From the NCBI RefSeq assembly GCF_036250755.1, contig NZ_CP109583.1, positions 1,426,001 to 1,490,000 on the forward strand: 64,000 nt of DNA. Direction: 5' to 3'. The notes under the pieces were generated by a model. The model did not search any database. It saw only the letters and a list, made by a program, of their open reading frames with translations, and had not been told where the DNA came from. Source of the DNA: Streptomyces uncialis. Lineage in GTDB: Bacteria; Actinomycetota; Actinomycetes; Streptomycetales; Streptomycetaceae. Numbering within the stretch: the first letter of the stretch is position 1; the number at the start of each line of letters is the position of its first letter. The translations under genes were made by a program, and so were the position numbers. Shown in pieces: positions 1-8,646 of the stretch.

Positions 1-15
1 GCGCGCGCACAAGGC

Positions 16-48
16 TCTGCCCCGCCGGACGGACTCCAGCGGGGCAGA
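16..48 (-). terminator. Intrinsic terminator of the cold-shock gene
   Basis: A perfect 10-bp inverted repeat (TCTGCCCCGC / GCGGGGCAGA) with a 13-nt loop lies about 45 bp past the stop of the leftward cold-shock gene. Confidence 0.7.
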
Positions 49-90
49 TGCGACCAGCGGTGCCCGCGAGGGGCGGTACGGCGTGTCCGG

Positions 91-294
91 TCAGGCCGGG
101 ATGACGTTCTCCGCCTGCGGACCCTTCGGGCCCTGGGTGACGTCGAAGGTGACCTGCTGGTTCTCCTCCAGGGACCGGAAGCCGGACGCGTTGATGGCGG
201 AGTAGTGGACGAAGACGTCCGGGCCGCCGCCGTCCTGGGCGATGAAGCCGAAACCCTTTTCGGCGTTGAACCACTTCACAGTGCCCGTGGCCAT
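91..294 (-). CDS. Cold-shock domain protein (CspA family)
   Basis: A 67-residue single-domain nucleic-acid chaperone, the usual size of bacterial CspA proteins. It starts [10 protein letters not shown] and has the RNP1 motif KGFGFI and the RNP2 motif VFVHY, the aromatic and basic surface that binds single-stranded RNA or DNA. The ATG at 294 is preferred over the longer open frame because AAAGGGG lies just upstream and family members begin at this Met. It is probably an RNA chaperone, although Streptomyces has several paralogues and not all respond to cold. A strong hairpin at 16-48 ends the transcript. Confidence 0.95.
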   Translation of the reverse strand: MATGTVKWFNAEKGFGFIAQDGGGPDVFVHYSAINASGFRSLEENQQVTFDVTQGPKGPQAENVIPA

Positions 295-597
295 GTCTGC
301 CCCTTTGTCCAGGGTTGCGGGACACCGGCTTGTCAGTGCCCCTCGGTTGAGGTGATCGCCCTGGTCCTCGGGCATGCTGCACAGCGCAGCGCCCACGGCG
401 CGAACCGCGGGCGCTGATGACTTCGAACCACGACTACCGGCAAGAAAGTTATCCGATTTGTGATCGCCTGGCTACATGACCCCGACCGGTGATCCCGGGC
501 CCGGCTCCGGGGAGTCCGGGGCCGGGCCGCGGCGAGGCGGCCGGTGGGCCCGTGGTGCCGGCGGGGTCACGCCCCGCGCGACCGCGGGACGCCAGGC
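295..597. other. Intergenic region: csp leader and protease terminator
   Basis: No credible gene. The left part holds the promoter and leader of the cold-shock gene. The right part holds the terminator hairpin of the metalloprotease (498-528). Confidence 0.6.
498..528 (-). terminator. Terminator hairpin of the metalloprotease gene
   Basis: Arms GGCCCGGC and GCCGGGCC continue inward as TCCGG/CCGGG with one wobble pair, giving a stem of about 13 bp and a 5-nt loop. It lies about 70 bp downstream of the leftward protease stop. Confidence 0.65.
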
Positions 598-2637
598 TCA
601 GAACGTCAGTCGGAAACTGTTGATGTGACCGGTGTCGTCCCACGCCTTGTCCTGCACGCGCAGCTTCCAGACGCCGTTGGCGACCTCCGACGAGGCATCG
701 ACCCGGTAGGCCGTCCTGAGGTTGGGCGCCGTGTCGTACGGGCTGGACGCCTTCAGCGGGTACACGGTCCCGTCGGGCGCCAGCAGGTCCACCGCCAGGT
801 CGCCGCGGAAGGTGTGGACGATGTCCACCCCGACGTGCAGCGTGGCCGGGGCGTTGCCCGTGATACCGGACACCGTGACCGAGGACGTGACCGCCGGACC
901 GAGGTCCGGGATGGTGACGGGGGTCGTGTTCTCGAAGACCGTGCCCGGGGGGTTGGGGTCGACGCCACCGGGGCGGTCACCGACGTTGACACCGGCCCAG
1001 GCGTCGGTCACACGCGCGACCTCCGGACTGCTCGCCCCGTACAACTCGGCGGCGACCGCGAGGGTGCCCGCGCGCGCTCCCGCGTAGTCGGTGGTGGTGG
1101 TGAACTTGGTGGTCAGCGCCTTGAACCAGATCAGCGCCGCCTTGTCCCGGCCGATACCGGTCACGGGCAGTCCGTCGGAGGTAGGCGAGTAGTAGCTGAC
1201 CCCGTTGACGGTCTTGGCCCCGCTTCCCTCGGACGCGAGATAGAACCAGTGGTTCGCCGGGCCCGACGAGTAGTGGACGTCCTGGCTGCCGAGGGTGGGG
1301 TACCAGTAGTCCTTGGACGGCCCGTCCTTGCTCGGCTCGTCCATGTAGCGCAGCGGTGTGCCGTTCCCCCGGATGTCGATCTTCTCGCCGACCAGGTAGT
1401 CACCCACGTCCTGGGGGTTGTTGGCGTGGAACTCCACGGCCGCCGCGAAGATGTCGGAGGTCGCCTCGTTCAGTCCGCCGGACTCGCCGCTGTAGATCAG
1501 GTTCGCCGTGGCCGAGGTGACACCGTGCGTCATCTCGTGCGCGACCACGTCGATCGCGGTGAGCGGCTCGGCGTTGGCGTAGCCGTCGCCGTACGTCATG
1601 CAGAAACAGGAGTCCTGCCAGAACGCGTTGGAGTAGTTGTTCCCGTAGTGCACCCGTGAGGAAGCACCGGCCCCGTCACCGCGGATACCGTTGCGGCCCT
1701 GCACGTTCTTGAAGTAGTCCCAGGTCAGACCGGCGCCGTAGGCGGCGTCCGCGGCGGCCGTCTCGTTGTGGGCGGGCAGGCCGTCGCCCCACACGTCGTC
1801 GGTTCCGGCGAACAGGGTGGGGGTCCCGGGGGTCCCCTTGGCCAGGTCGTACGTCCGGTGACCGCCGCGTCCGGCGTCGGTGAGCTGGTACGAGGAGCCG
1901 GACCCGGAACTGCCGAGCGTCACCTGACCGCTGTACTGGGTGTTGCCGGTGCCGTTGTGCACCGCCTGCCATTCGAACAGCTTCTTGCCGTCGCCCGCGT
2001 CGGTGACGACATGCAGTTCGTTGGGGGTGCCGTCGTGCTGGAGACCGCCGACGACCGTCTCGTACGCGAGGACCGGTTCCGTCCCCCGCGCCAGCCAGAC
2101 CACCTTGCGCGGCGCGCGGTCGGCGGCGGTCCTGGTGGAGCCCTCGGCCCTCGCCCGGCCCAGCGCCTGCTTCTCGGCGGCGGACGGGGCGATACCGGCC
2201 GTGGTGCGGACCCCCTTGAGGGCTGTCCGGGAAGCCATGGCGATCGACTCGGTCGCGCCCGCCCCGGTCTCGGACACCACCAGGTCGCCGCCGAGCACCG
2301 GCAGCCCGGCGAAGGTGCGCTCGTAGCGGGTGTGGGTGGTGCCGTCGCGGTCCTGGGTGACGTCCCGGACGACGAGCTTCTCCCGCGCGGTGAGGCCCAG
2401 TTCCCGGGCGGTGGCCGTGGTGGTGGCGCTCCGGGCGCGGATCAGTTCGGCGCGCTTGGCGGGGGTGAGGCTACGGGGCAGGGCGCCGGGGTCGGCGGCG
2501 CCCGCCCGGGTGGTACCCGGTCCGGCGGTGGCGGGCTGGGCAGCCGAGGGACCGGCCGGAAGGCCGAAGGCCAGCAGGGCGGCGGTGGATATGAGCGCGC
2601 CGGTCACGGCGGTGCGCCGGCGAAGCGTGGATCTCAC
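598..2637 (-). CDS. Secreted M4 (thermolysin-type) zinc metalloprotease with P-domain
   Basis: A 679-residue exported neutral protease. The Arg-rich N-terminus followed by a hydrophobic stretch is a Sec signal peptide. Next comes a propeptide with FTP/PepSY character (to about residue 200), then the catalytic domain with zinc site HEMTH at about residues 367-371, the third ligand Glu in GGLNEATSD, and an active-site His in the YSSGPANHW region. Residues about 570-679 form a proprotein-convertase P-domain (IPDLGPAVTSSVTVSG, FRGDLAVDLLAPDGT), a common C-terminal addition in actinomycete M4 enzymes. The ATG at 2637 begins the signal peptide directly. It probably degrades extracellular protein. 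Its own promoter region (2638-3007) carries 15-bp tandem repeats. Confidence 0.95.
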   Translation of the reverse strand: MRSTLRRRTAVTGALISTAALLAFGLPAGPSAAQPATAGPGTTRAGAADPGALPRSLTPAKRAELIRARSATTTATARELGLTAREKLVVRDVTQDRDGTTHTRYERTFAGLPVLGGDLVVSETGAGATESIAMASRTALKGVRTTAGIAPSAAEKQALGRARAEGSTRTAADRAPRKVVWLARGTEPVLAYETVVGGLQHDGTPNELHVVTDAGDGKKLFEWQAVHNGTGNTQYSGQVTLGSSGSGSSYQLTDAGRGGHRTYDLAKGTPGTPTLFAGTDDVWGDGLPAHNETAAADAAYGAGLTWDYFKNVQGRNGIRGDGAGASSRVHYGNNYSNAFWQDSCFCMTYGDGYANAEPLTAIDVVAHEMTHGVTSATANLIYSGESGGLNEATSDIFAAAVEFHANNPQDVGDYLVGEKIDIRGNGTPLRYMDEPSKDGPSKDYWYPTLGSQDVHYSSGPANHWFYLASEGSGAKTVNGVSYYSPTSDGLPVTGIGRDKAALIWFKALTTKFTTTTDYAGARAGTLAVAAELYGASSPEVARVTDAWAGVNVGDRPGGVDPNPPGTVFENTTPVTIPDLGPAVTSSVTVSGITGNAPATLHVGVDIVHTFRGDLAVDLLAPDGTVYPLKASSPYDTAPNLRTAYRVDASSEVANGVWKLRVQDKAWDDTGHINSFRLTF

Positions 2638-3007
2638 GCGGACTCCTTCTGCGAGGGGGCTGTGGGACGGCCTGGTCGAGGCGCGCCCCGGCAGAACGAA
2701 CGGTGCGGCGGTGCGGCGGGTACGGCGAAGCGGTGGTGCGGTGAGCGGTGGTGCGGTGAGCGGTGGTGCGACGGACGGGGGAAGAGTGGCAGGAGTGGCA
2801 CCCTCCTGTCAGGGGCGCGTCAAACCTTGGCCGGAACTCCTCCGCCCAGGGACTCCTCCGCCCAGGAGATCCGCGACGGCGGACTCCCGATCACCCGCCC
2901 CCGGAACCGCCCCCGCCGACCGCCTCGTAAGCTCCCGACCGTGACGCCCGGCCGCACAGGGCTACGCGTCCCGGAGTCCGGCGACCAGCGACAGGAACAA
3001 GGCCAAG
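2638..3007. other. Divergent intergenic region (protease / NIPSNAP)
   Basis: No gene seen. It should hold the protease promoter and the leader of the rightward NIPSNAP gene. It includes 15-bp tandem repeats (2729-2770) and an imperfect dyad CAGGAG...CTCCTG near 2792-2812 that could be a regulatory site. Confidence 0.5.
2729..2770. repeat. 15-bp tandem repeat, 2.8 copies
   Basis: Unit AGCGGTGGTGCGGTG repeats perfectly at 2729-2743 and 2744-2758, followed by 12 bp of a third copy, inside the protease promoter region. Confidence 0.8.
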
Positions 3008-3343
3008 ATGATCACCATCCATCTGAAGTACGAGATCGACCCCGACCGCATCGACGACTTCGAGGAGTACGGCCGCCGCTGGGTCGGCCTCGTCAACCGC
3101 TTCGGCGGCACCCATCACGGCTACTTCCTGCCCAGCGAGGGTGACAGCGACATCGCGTACGCCCTCTTCTCCTTCCCCGACTTCGCGCGGTACGAGCGCT
3201 ACCGGGCGGACAGCGTCACCGACCCCGAGTGCGTGGCCGCGTTCGAACTGGCCCGCCGGACGAAGTGCATCCGCCGCTACGAGCGCCGCTTCCTGCGCCC
3301 GCTCGACGCCGCACCGGCGCCGCGGGACGAGCCGTCCGTCTGA
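3008..3343 (+). CDS. NIPSNAP family protein
   Basis: A 111-residue soluble ferredoxin-like (dimeric alpha-beta barrel) protein. It shows the family pattern MITIHLKYEIDP at the start, then GTHHGYFLP, FSFPDFARYERYR and a C-terminal Arg-rich helix. Bacterial NIPSNAP proteins of this size are common in actinomycetes; their substrate is unknown. The ATG at 3008 follows a weak AAGG site. It stands alone and is convergent with the oxidoreductase at 3441-4421. Confidence 0.85.
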   Translation: MITIHLKYEIDPDRIDDFEEYGRRWVGLVNRFGGTHHGYFLPSEGDSDIAYALFSFPDFARYERYRADSVTDPECVAAFELARRTKCIRRYERRFLRPLDAAPAPRDEPSV

Positions 3344-3440
3344 GGTCAGGCGCGCTCCCGGGCCCGGTGCGCGGGGTGGTGGTGGGTCCCCGGCAGAGGT
3401 CGCGTGGCGCGGCGTCGCGGAACCTGTACCGCCACCGGGT

Positions 3441-4421
3441 TCAGAGGCGTACGACGAGCTTGCCCGTGCGCCTGCCCTCCTCCATGTCCCGGTGCGCGTC
3501 CCTGATCCGGTCCAGCGGGTAGACATGGACGGGGCCCGCGGAGAACTCACCGGTGGCGATGCGGTCCAGATAGCGCTGGAACACCTCGGCGGGCAGATCG
3601 CCCGACTCCCCGCCGTACGCCGACAGCCGCAGCCCGCGGGGCAGATACGCGATCGGGTAGAAGTCCGGGATCGTCCACCGGTTGGAGAGCATCCCGGTGA
3701 AGCAGACGGTGCCCTGGGAGCGGGTGGCGGCCAGCGTGTCGGGAAGTGTGGGTGTGCCGACGAGTTCGAGCCCGGCGTCCACCCCGTCCGGAAGGATCTC
3801 GCGCACCAGCGGGGCGACCGTGCCGTCGTCGACCAGCGGATGGTCTACGCCGTGTTCGGCCAGGACCCGGAGCCGGTCCGGATCACGGGTGGTCGCGAAC
3901 ACGGTCGCCCCGAGGTCGCGGGCGAGCGCCGCCGCCGTCATCCCCAGGGCGGAGGTGCCGCCACGGATCAGCAGCGTCTGCCCCGACCGCAGATCCAGGC
4001 CGGTGGTGAGCGATCCGTACGCGGTCTGAAGGGTCTCCGGCAGCGCGCCCACCGTCTCCCAGGGCAGCTCCGAGCGGAAGGGGACCACCTGGGAGCGCGG
4101 CACGACCGTGTACTCGGCATAGCCACCGTCGTAGGTGCGGCCCATCCCGCCCATCATCGTGACCACCTGCTGCCCCAAAGGCAGCACCCCGTCCGGGTCT
4201 GCGTCGACGGTCCCGGTGGCCTCGATCCCCAGCACCCGGGGCAGGGTCACCCCTTCGGCGAGACCGAGCCGGGTGTGGAGTTCGGACCGGTTGATACCGA
4301 ACGCCTCCACCTTGATCCGCACCCAGCCCGGCCCCGGCTCCGGAACCGGGAGCACCTTCAACTCCAGACGGTCCACCGGCCCCGGCTCCTCCAGGACGAC
4401 GGCGCGCATGGTCTTCCCCAC
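3441..4421 (-). CDS. Zinc-binding-alcohol-dehydrogenase-family (MDR) quinone oxidoreductase-like protein
   Basis: An MDR-superfamily NADPH-dependent oxidoreductase of about 326 residues. It begins MRAVVLEEPGPVDRLELK, has the GroES-like domain with the GIEATGTV motif, then a Rossmann fold with LIRGGTSALGMTAAALARDLGATV, and ends GRRTGKLVVRL. The Cys ligands of zinc alcohol dehydrogenases are absent, so it fits the zinc-free quinone-reductase branch. The GTG at 4421 follows GAGGAGG closely; the ATG at 4409 is an alternative four codons later. The substrate cannot be told from sequence. Confidence 0.88.
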   Translation of the reverse strand: MGKTMRAVVLEEPGPVDRLELKVLPVPEPGPGWVRIKVEAFGINRSELHTRLGLAEGVTLPRVLGIEATGTVDADPDGVLPLGQQVVTMMGGMGRTYDGGYAEYTVVPRSQVVPFRSELPWETVGALPETLQTAYGSLTTGLDLRSGQTLLIRGGTSALGMTAAALARDLGATVFATTRDPDRLRVLAEHGVDHPLVDDGTVAPLVREILPDGVDAGLELVGTPTLPDTLAATRSQGTVCFTGMLSNRWTIPDFYPIAYLPRGLRLSAYGGESGDLPAEVFQRYLDRIATGEFSAGPVHVYPLDRIRDAHRDMEEGRRTGKLVVRL

Positions 4422-4553
4422 TGGGCCTCCTCGTGATCGTCTGCGGGGGTCATCGTGGCGCACCGGCGTACGAACCGGCGCGGGTGGCGTCACCGGCCGC
4501 CCGGACACCGCACCAATGGCGGCACCGGCCACCGCCCCGGCCCGGACGGCCCC

Positions 4554-5408
4554 CTACGAGCCCGCGCGAGCGGTGAGGCGGGCGAACTCCCACGGGTCGT
4601 GGGCGCTGAGGACGGTGACCTCGTCCGCGTGGTCGCGGCGCAGACCGCGGAGTCGGTCCCTGGTCAGTACCCGGGCCGCGGCATCGGTCTGTGCCCCCTG
4701 CTGGACCGGGTCGAGGGCGGGGTGGGAGCGGGGCGGGGTGTGCTCGATCTCGCCGTGATGCATGTACGCGTCGCCCGCGTGCAGCAGCCACCGTCCGTCA
4801 CCGTCGCGGACGGCGACGCCCGCGTGTCCCGCCGAGTGGCCGGGCAGCGGCACCAGCAGCTCACCCGCGAGCCCCCGCGGCCGTGCCACGTCCCGGAATC
4901 CGAACCACTCGCCGTCCCGCACGGCGACCGCGGGCGTCAGCAAGGGGTGGTGCGCCCGGTGGGCGGACATGAACCGGTCGAGGCTGTGCCGGTGGTGCGG
5001 CGCCGCGGGGTCGGTGACGGACCGGTACTCGTCGGGATGCACATGCACCCGTGCGTGCGGGAAGTCCGGCAGTCCTCCCGTGTGGTCGCGATGCAGATGG
5101 GTGAGCACGATGTGCCGCACGTCCCGCGGCGCGTACCCGAGGCGGACGACCTGGCGCAGCGCGCTCTCCTCGGGGTCGAGCGCGGGCCGCGCGTAGGCGA
5201 CCCAGTCCGCGCCGAGTGACCGCTCGGGGTGCCGCAGGTCGGCGGTGCCGAGGCCGGTGTCGACCAGGACCAGCCCGTCCGAGTCGGTCTCGATGAGCAG
5301 GCAATGGCAGACAGCGGCCCGTTCGCGGTGCGCGACATCCGCCGTGGGTTCCGTGCCGAGCGGTGGAATCTTCCTGAGGGAACCGCAGTTGAGGTGGTGG
5401 ATACGCAC
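4554..5408 (-). CDS. Metallo-beta-lactamase-fold hydrolase (lactonase-like)
   Basis: A 284-residue MBL-fold hydrolase. The metal site is HLHRDHTGG, with further ligands in PLPGHSAGH and HAGDAYMHHG and a C-terminal LSAHDP. Layout and N-terminus (MRIHHLNCGSLRKIPP) resemble N-acyl-homoserine-lactonase-like proteins, but the family also contains other esterases, so the substrate is open. It is divergent from the HxlR regulator at 5468 with only 59 bp between the starts, which suggests the regulator controls it. Confidence 0.88.
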   Translation of the reverse strand: MRIHHLNCGSLRKIPPLGTEPTADVAHRERAAVCHCLLIETDSDGLVLVDTGLGTADLRHPERSLGADWVAYARPALDPEESALRQVVRLGYAPRDVRHIVLTHLHRDHTGGLPDFPHARVHVHPDEYRSVTDPAAPHHRHSLDRFMSAHRAHHPLLTPAVAVRDGEWFGFRDVARPRGLAGELLVPLPGHSAGHAGVAVRDGDGRWLLHAGDAYMHHGEIEHTPPRSHPALDPVQQGAQTDAAARVLTRDRLRGLRRDHADEVTVLSAHDPWEFARLTARAGS

Positions 5409-5467
5409 AAGGCCCCCTGGAGGCGAGTTCGGCGGGCTGTTCGTGACGGACGTTAGGAGGAGCCCTC

Positions 5468-5872
5468 GTGACTCACCAAACGGTTGGACACGCCCCGTCG
5501 GGTGGTCAGGACGGCCCGCTGGAGGACTGTCCGGGCGGCGCGCTGGTGCCGCCGGGCCGGGCAGCGCGGTGCCCTGTCGACATCACCCTCGCCGTGCTGG
5601 GCGGCCGGTGGACGCCGCTGGTGCTCCGCGAGTTCCTGCGCCGTGGGGAGGCTACGTACTCCGAGCTCTCGGCGGCCCTGCCCGCGCTCTCCGACAAGGT
5701 CCTCTCGGAGCGGCTGGCCCAGCTGACCGCCGCGGGCGTCATCGAGCGCCACCGCAGCGCCGGTTGGCCGCCCCGGGTCCGCTACACGCTCACCGGCCAA
5801 GGCCGGGCGCTGGAGCCGGTGGTCCACAGCATGTGGGAGTGGGGCACCGCGCGACGGGACGCCCCCGGCTGA
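5468..5872 (+). CDS. HxlR-family winged-helix transcriptional regulator
   Basis: A 134-residue HxlR/DUF24 regulator. It has the family core CPVDITLAVLGGRWTPLVLREFL, with the Cys near the start of the winged helix, then LSERLAQLTAAGVIERH and YTLTGQGRALEPVV. The GTG at 5468 has an AGGAGG seven bases upstream. It faces the MBL-fold gene and probably represses it and itself. Some HxlR proteins sense electrophiles or thiol stress through that N-terminal Cys; this is known of relatives and not shown here. Confidence 0.92.
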   Translation: MTHQTVGHAPSGGQDGPLEDCPGGALVPPGRAARCPVDITLAVLGGRWTPLVLREFLRRGEATYSELSAALPALSDKVLSERLAQLTAAGVIERHRSAGWPPRVRYTLTGQGRALEPVVHSMWEWGTARRDAPG

Positions 5873-5890
5873 TCGCCGCACCGTCACCAG

Positions 5891-5930
5891 GACACCGGGA
5901 CACCGGGACACCGGGACACCGGGACACCGG
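5891..5930. repeat. 8-bp tandem repeat, five perfect copies
   Basis: GACACCGG is repeated five times without change between the HxlR gene and the PRC-barrel gene. Confidence 0.95.
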
Positions 5931-6070
5931 GGTCATGATCCGGGGGCATGGCCGGCCAGGAGCAGGGCAGGCGGGGGGCGAGGGCGGGAACGGCCGCGGA
6001 CAGCTCCTCACGGAGCGGCGTGGCCGGGGCCCCGTCCGCACCGCTTCCCCGAGCGAGAGGAGTCTGTGCC

Positions 6071-6409
6071 ATGCAGGAGAACGCGTGGGAGTACCCGTCC
6101 GCGGCTGGACACACCGGGTCCGATCTGACCGGGTTCAAGGTCGAGGCCCTGGACGGCGGTATCGGCAAGGTCGACAAGCACACCGACGAGGTCGGTTCGG
6201 CGTGTCTGGTCGTGGACACCGGTCCGTGGATCTTCGGCAAGGAGGTCCTGATACCCGCCGGTTCGGTCACCCGGGTCGACACGGCCGACGAGAAGATCTT
6301 CGTGGGGCTGAGCAAGGACCAGGTCAAGAACGCGCCCGAGTTCCTCCGGGAGACCCACTACGACAGTCCCGACTACCGTCGTCAGCTGGGCGCCTACTAC
6401 TGGCCGTGA
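6071..6409 (+). CDS. PRC-barrel domain protein
   Basis: A 112-residue protein with one PRC-barrel: DLTGFKVEALDGGIGKVDKH, then WIFGKEVLIPAGSVTRVD and KIFVGLSKDQVKNAPEF, the usual strand order with a C-terminal tail rich in Tyr. The ATG at 6071 is chosen because GAGAGGAG lies about nine bases upstream. PRC-barrels occur in RNA-processing, photosynthetic and stress proteins; single-domain Streptomyces copies have no assigned role. It is convergent with the sigma-factor gene. Confidence 0.88.
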   Translation: MQENAWEYPSAAGHTGSDLTGFKVEALDGGIGKVDKHTDEVGSACLVVDTGPWIFGKEVLIPAGSVTRVDTADEKIFVGLSKDQVKNAPEFLRETHYDSPDYRRQLGAYYWP

Positions 6410-6689
6410 GACCCGCCGGCCGACGGGCGGGGTGAGGCGTCCCCGCCCCCACCCGTCCCTCCAGGGCGGATTTCGGTCACGACCCTGTTGAAAGGGCGCA
6501 AACGGTGCCACTCTGGGGGTCACGGGCGATCCGCGACCCCCAGCGGGTACCCCGTACCGGCCCCGCCGTCATGCCACCGCTCGGGCGGGCCGCGCCGACC
6601 CTCCCGGCTCCCCACGGGAGGGCCAGGGCGCGTGGGCCGACGGATCTGGCGGCCCCGACGGCCCGCAGGCTCTCCGGTCCCGCTCCAGG

Positions 6690-7613
6690 TCACCTCGCCC
6701 GCCGACGGATCCGTTTCACCTCGCCGTCGACGGCCCAGGCATCGGCGACCGGTCCGAGGTGGCCGAGCTTGTCGGGGTTGATCACCGCGCGGATGTCCTG
6801 GATCCGCCCGTCGAGCACATCGAGGGCCAGGATCTGGAGGACCTTGCCGTCCCGGTCACGGAAGACGGCACCGGGCCGGGCGTTGACCTCGTACGGCTCG
6901 AACGTCACGTCGACCCGGGCCAGCAACGGCACGACGGCGGCCAGCAGGCGGGCCACGTTCCCGGCACCGACGGCGGCCCTGGCCGCCTGCGGGGCCTTGC
7001 CGCCGCCGTCCGACGCCAGCCGCACATCGGCGGCCAGCAGCTCCCGCAAGGCATCGACATCACCTTCGCGCAGGGCGTCGAAGAACCGCGCCGCCAGCTC
7101 CCGCCGTTCCGCGCGGTCCGCTTCGAACCTCGGCCGCCCGGCGTCCATGTGCCGCCGTGCCCGTACCAGCAGTTGCCGGCATGCCGCCTCCGAACGGCTC
7201 ACCGCCGAGGCGATGTCGTCGAACCCGAAGCCGAACACGTCCCGCAGCACGAACACCGACCGCTCCAGCGGGCTGAGCCGCTCCAGGAGCAGCAGCGCCG
7301 CCATCGACACCGAGTCGGCCAGCTCCGCCGAGCGCGCCGGGTCCTGGTACGGGTCGCTCAGCAGCGGCTCGGGGAACCACGGACCCACGTACGTCTCCCG
7401 CCGCACCCGCGCGGAGCGCAGCACGTCGATCGAGATCCGGGTGACCGTGGCGGACAGGAACGCCTTGACCGACGCGGGAAGCGTCGTCGAGGCGTCGAAG
7501 CGCAGCCAGGCCTCCTGCACCGCGTCCTCGGCCTCGCTCACGCTGCCCAGGATCCGGTAGGCGACCGAGAACAGCAGTGGCCGCAGCTCCTGGAACTCCT
7601 CGGCCTTGTTCAC
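6690..7613 (-). CDS. ECF RNA polymerase sigma factor, SigJ type with SnoaL-like C-terminus
   Basis: A 307-residue ECF41/SigJ-like sigma factor. Region 2 is RPLLFSVAYRILGSVSEAED, region 4 is RSVFVLRDVFGFGFDDIASA, and the C-terminal third (after ARRFF-type linker, LREGDVDALRELLAADV) is a SnoaL/NTF2-like fold that in known ECF41 members regulates the sigma factor in cis. The GTG at 7613 follows AAGGAGGAGG. ECF41 genes are typically next to a carboxymuconolactone decarboxylase/AhpD-like gene that they transcribe, exactly as here (7763-8236). No separate anti-sigma factor is visible. Confidence 0.93.
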   Translation of the reverse strand: MNKAEEFQELRPLLFSVAYRILGSVSEAEDAVQEAWLRFDASTTLPASVKAFLSATVTRISIDVLRSARVRRETYVGPWFPEPLLSDPYQDPARSAELADSVSMAALLLLERLSPLERSVFVLRDVFGFGFDDIASAVSRSEAACRQLLVRARRHMDAGRPRFEADRAERRELAARFFDALREGDVDALRELLAADVRLASDGGGKAPQAARAAVGAGNVARLLAAVVPLLARVDVTFEPYEVNARPGAVFRDRDGKVLQILALDVLDGRIQDIRAVINPDKLGHLGPVADAWAVDGEVKRIRRRAR

Positions 7614-7762
7614 GCCGTGTCCTCCTCCTTGAGGTCTTCCCGCCCGGCCCGCGCATCCACGCGGCACGCCACCGGTGATCCGGCGACCCGTCAGCCGCGT
7701 CGTCGCGGTGGAATCCTGCTGTTCCCCAGCGCGTCATCGACGGCCGGTCGACCGGCGGCCGG

Positions 7763-8236
7763 TCAGTGGAACTGGCCGACCTGGTAGTCACCGGCCGGCT
7801 GCTGGACGATGAGGTTCAGCCGGTTCGCCGCGTTCATGACGGAGACCAGGATCACCAGGGCGGTGAGCTGCTCCTCTTCGTAGTGCTTCGCGGCGCGTGC
7901 CCAGCACTCGTCGCCGACCCCGCCGGCCGCGTCCGCGACCCGGGTCCCCTGCTCCGCCAGTTCCAGCGCGGCCCGTTCCGCCTCGGTGAAGACCGTGGCC
8001 TCCCGCCACGCCGCCACCAGGTGCAGCCGCGCCGATGTCTCACCGGCCGCGGCGGCCTCCTTGGTGTGCATGTCGACGCAGACGGCGCAGCCGTTGATCT
8101 GGCTCACGCGCAGGGCCACGAGTTCCTGTGTCGCGGCGGGCAGCGGCGACTCCTTGAGTGCCGTGCCCGCGGCCATGAAGTGCTTGAGGGACCTGGTCCC
8201 TGTCGTGGTGGCGAGGTAGTCCAGTCGCGCGTCCAT
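7763..8236 (-). CDS. Carboxymuconolactone-decarboxylase-family (AhpD-like) protein
   Basis: A 157-residue AhpD-like alkylhydroperoxidase-fold protein. The redox motif is CAVCVDMH (CxxC...H), followed by helices LELAEQGTRVAD and EEEQLTALVILVSVMNAANRLN. The ATG at 8236 follows CGGAGGAG. It lies upstream of, and in the same direction as, the ECF41 sigma factor, the standard partner arrangement, so it is the likely target of that sigma factor. The exact peroxide or other substrate is unknown. Confidence 0.9.
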   Translation of the reverse strand: MDARLDYLATTTGTRSLKHFMAAGTALKESPLPAATQELVALRVSQINGCAVCVDMHTKEAAAAGETSARLHLVAAWREATVFTEAERAALELAEQGTRVADAAGGVGDECWARAAKHYEEEQLTALVILVSVMNAANRLNLIVQQPAGDYQVGQFH

Positions 8237-8487
8237 CGTGTTCTCCTCCGTGCTGTGCGGCTCTTCGGTGGCTGTATCCCTGGGACGAGACAGCACCGCG
8301 CCCTGTGACACGGAGGCGTGTGATCCACGTCATCCCGAACATGGTCACCGCACCGGTCGACCGGGCGGGAAGGCGACGGGGGTCTGTTCAGGTGGTGCGG
8401 CGGGCGGCGTCCCGCACGGCGTGCGGCAACCCCGAACAGAACATATGACTATATGCCCGTTCATACGGACCACAGAGAGAGGTGCAC

Positions 8488-8646
8488 ATGTACGGAGGCC
8501 AGCTCGCGAAGACGGGCACAGGAGCCCTGGCGATCGGTGGTGTGGCGCTGGGTGTGGAGTGGATCGTGGGACTCTCGCTGCTGATCGTGGCGGCGGGAGC
8601 GTTCTGCGTCCGGCTGGGGTTCCAGAGACGGACGCGACGGCGGTGA
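8488..8646 (+). CDS. 52-residue protein consisting of an LAKTG cell-wall sorting signal
   Basis: A tiny protein starting MYGGQLAKTG, followed by a hydrophobic segment (about residues 11-42) and an Arg-rich tail QRRTRRR. LAxTG, then a membrane segment, then basic residues is the recognition signal of Streptomyces class E sortases, but here almost nothing precedes it, so cleavage would leave only a 9-residue peptide. The start has AGAGAGG just upstream. Its TGA overlaps the GTG of the glycosyltransferase at 8643, so the two are translationally coupled. It may instead simply be a small membrane partner of that enzyme. Confidence 0.8.
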   Translation: MYGGQLAKTGTGALAIGGVALGVEWIVGLSLLIVAAGAFCVRLGFQRRTRRR

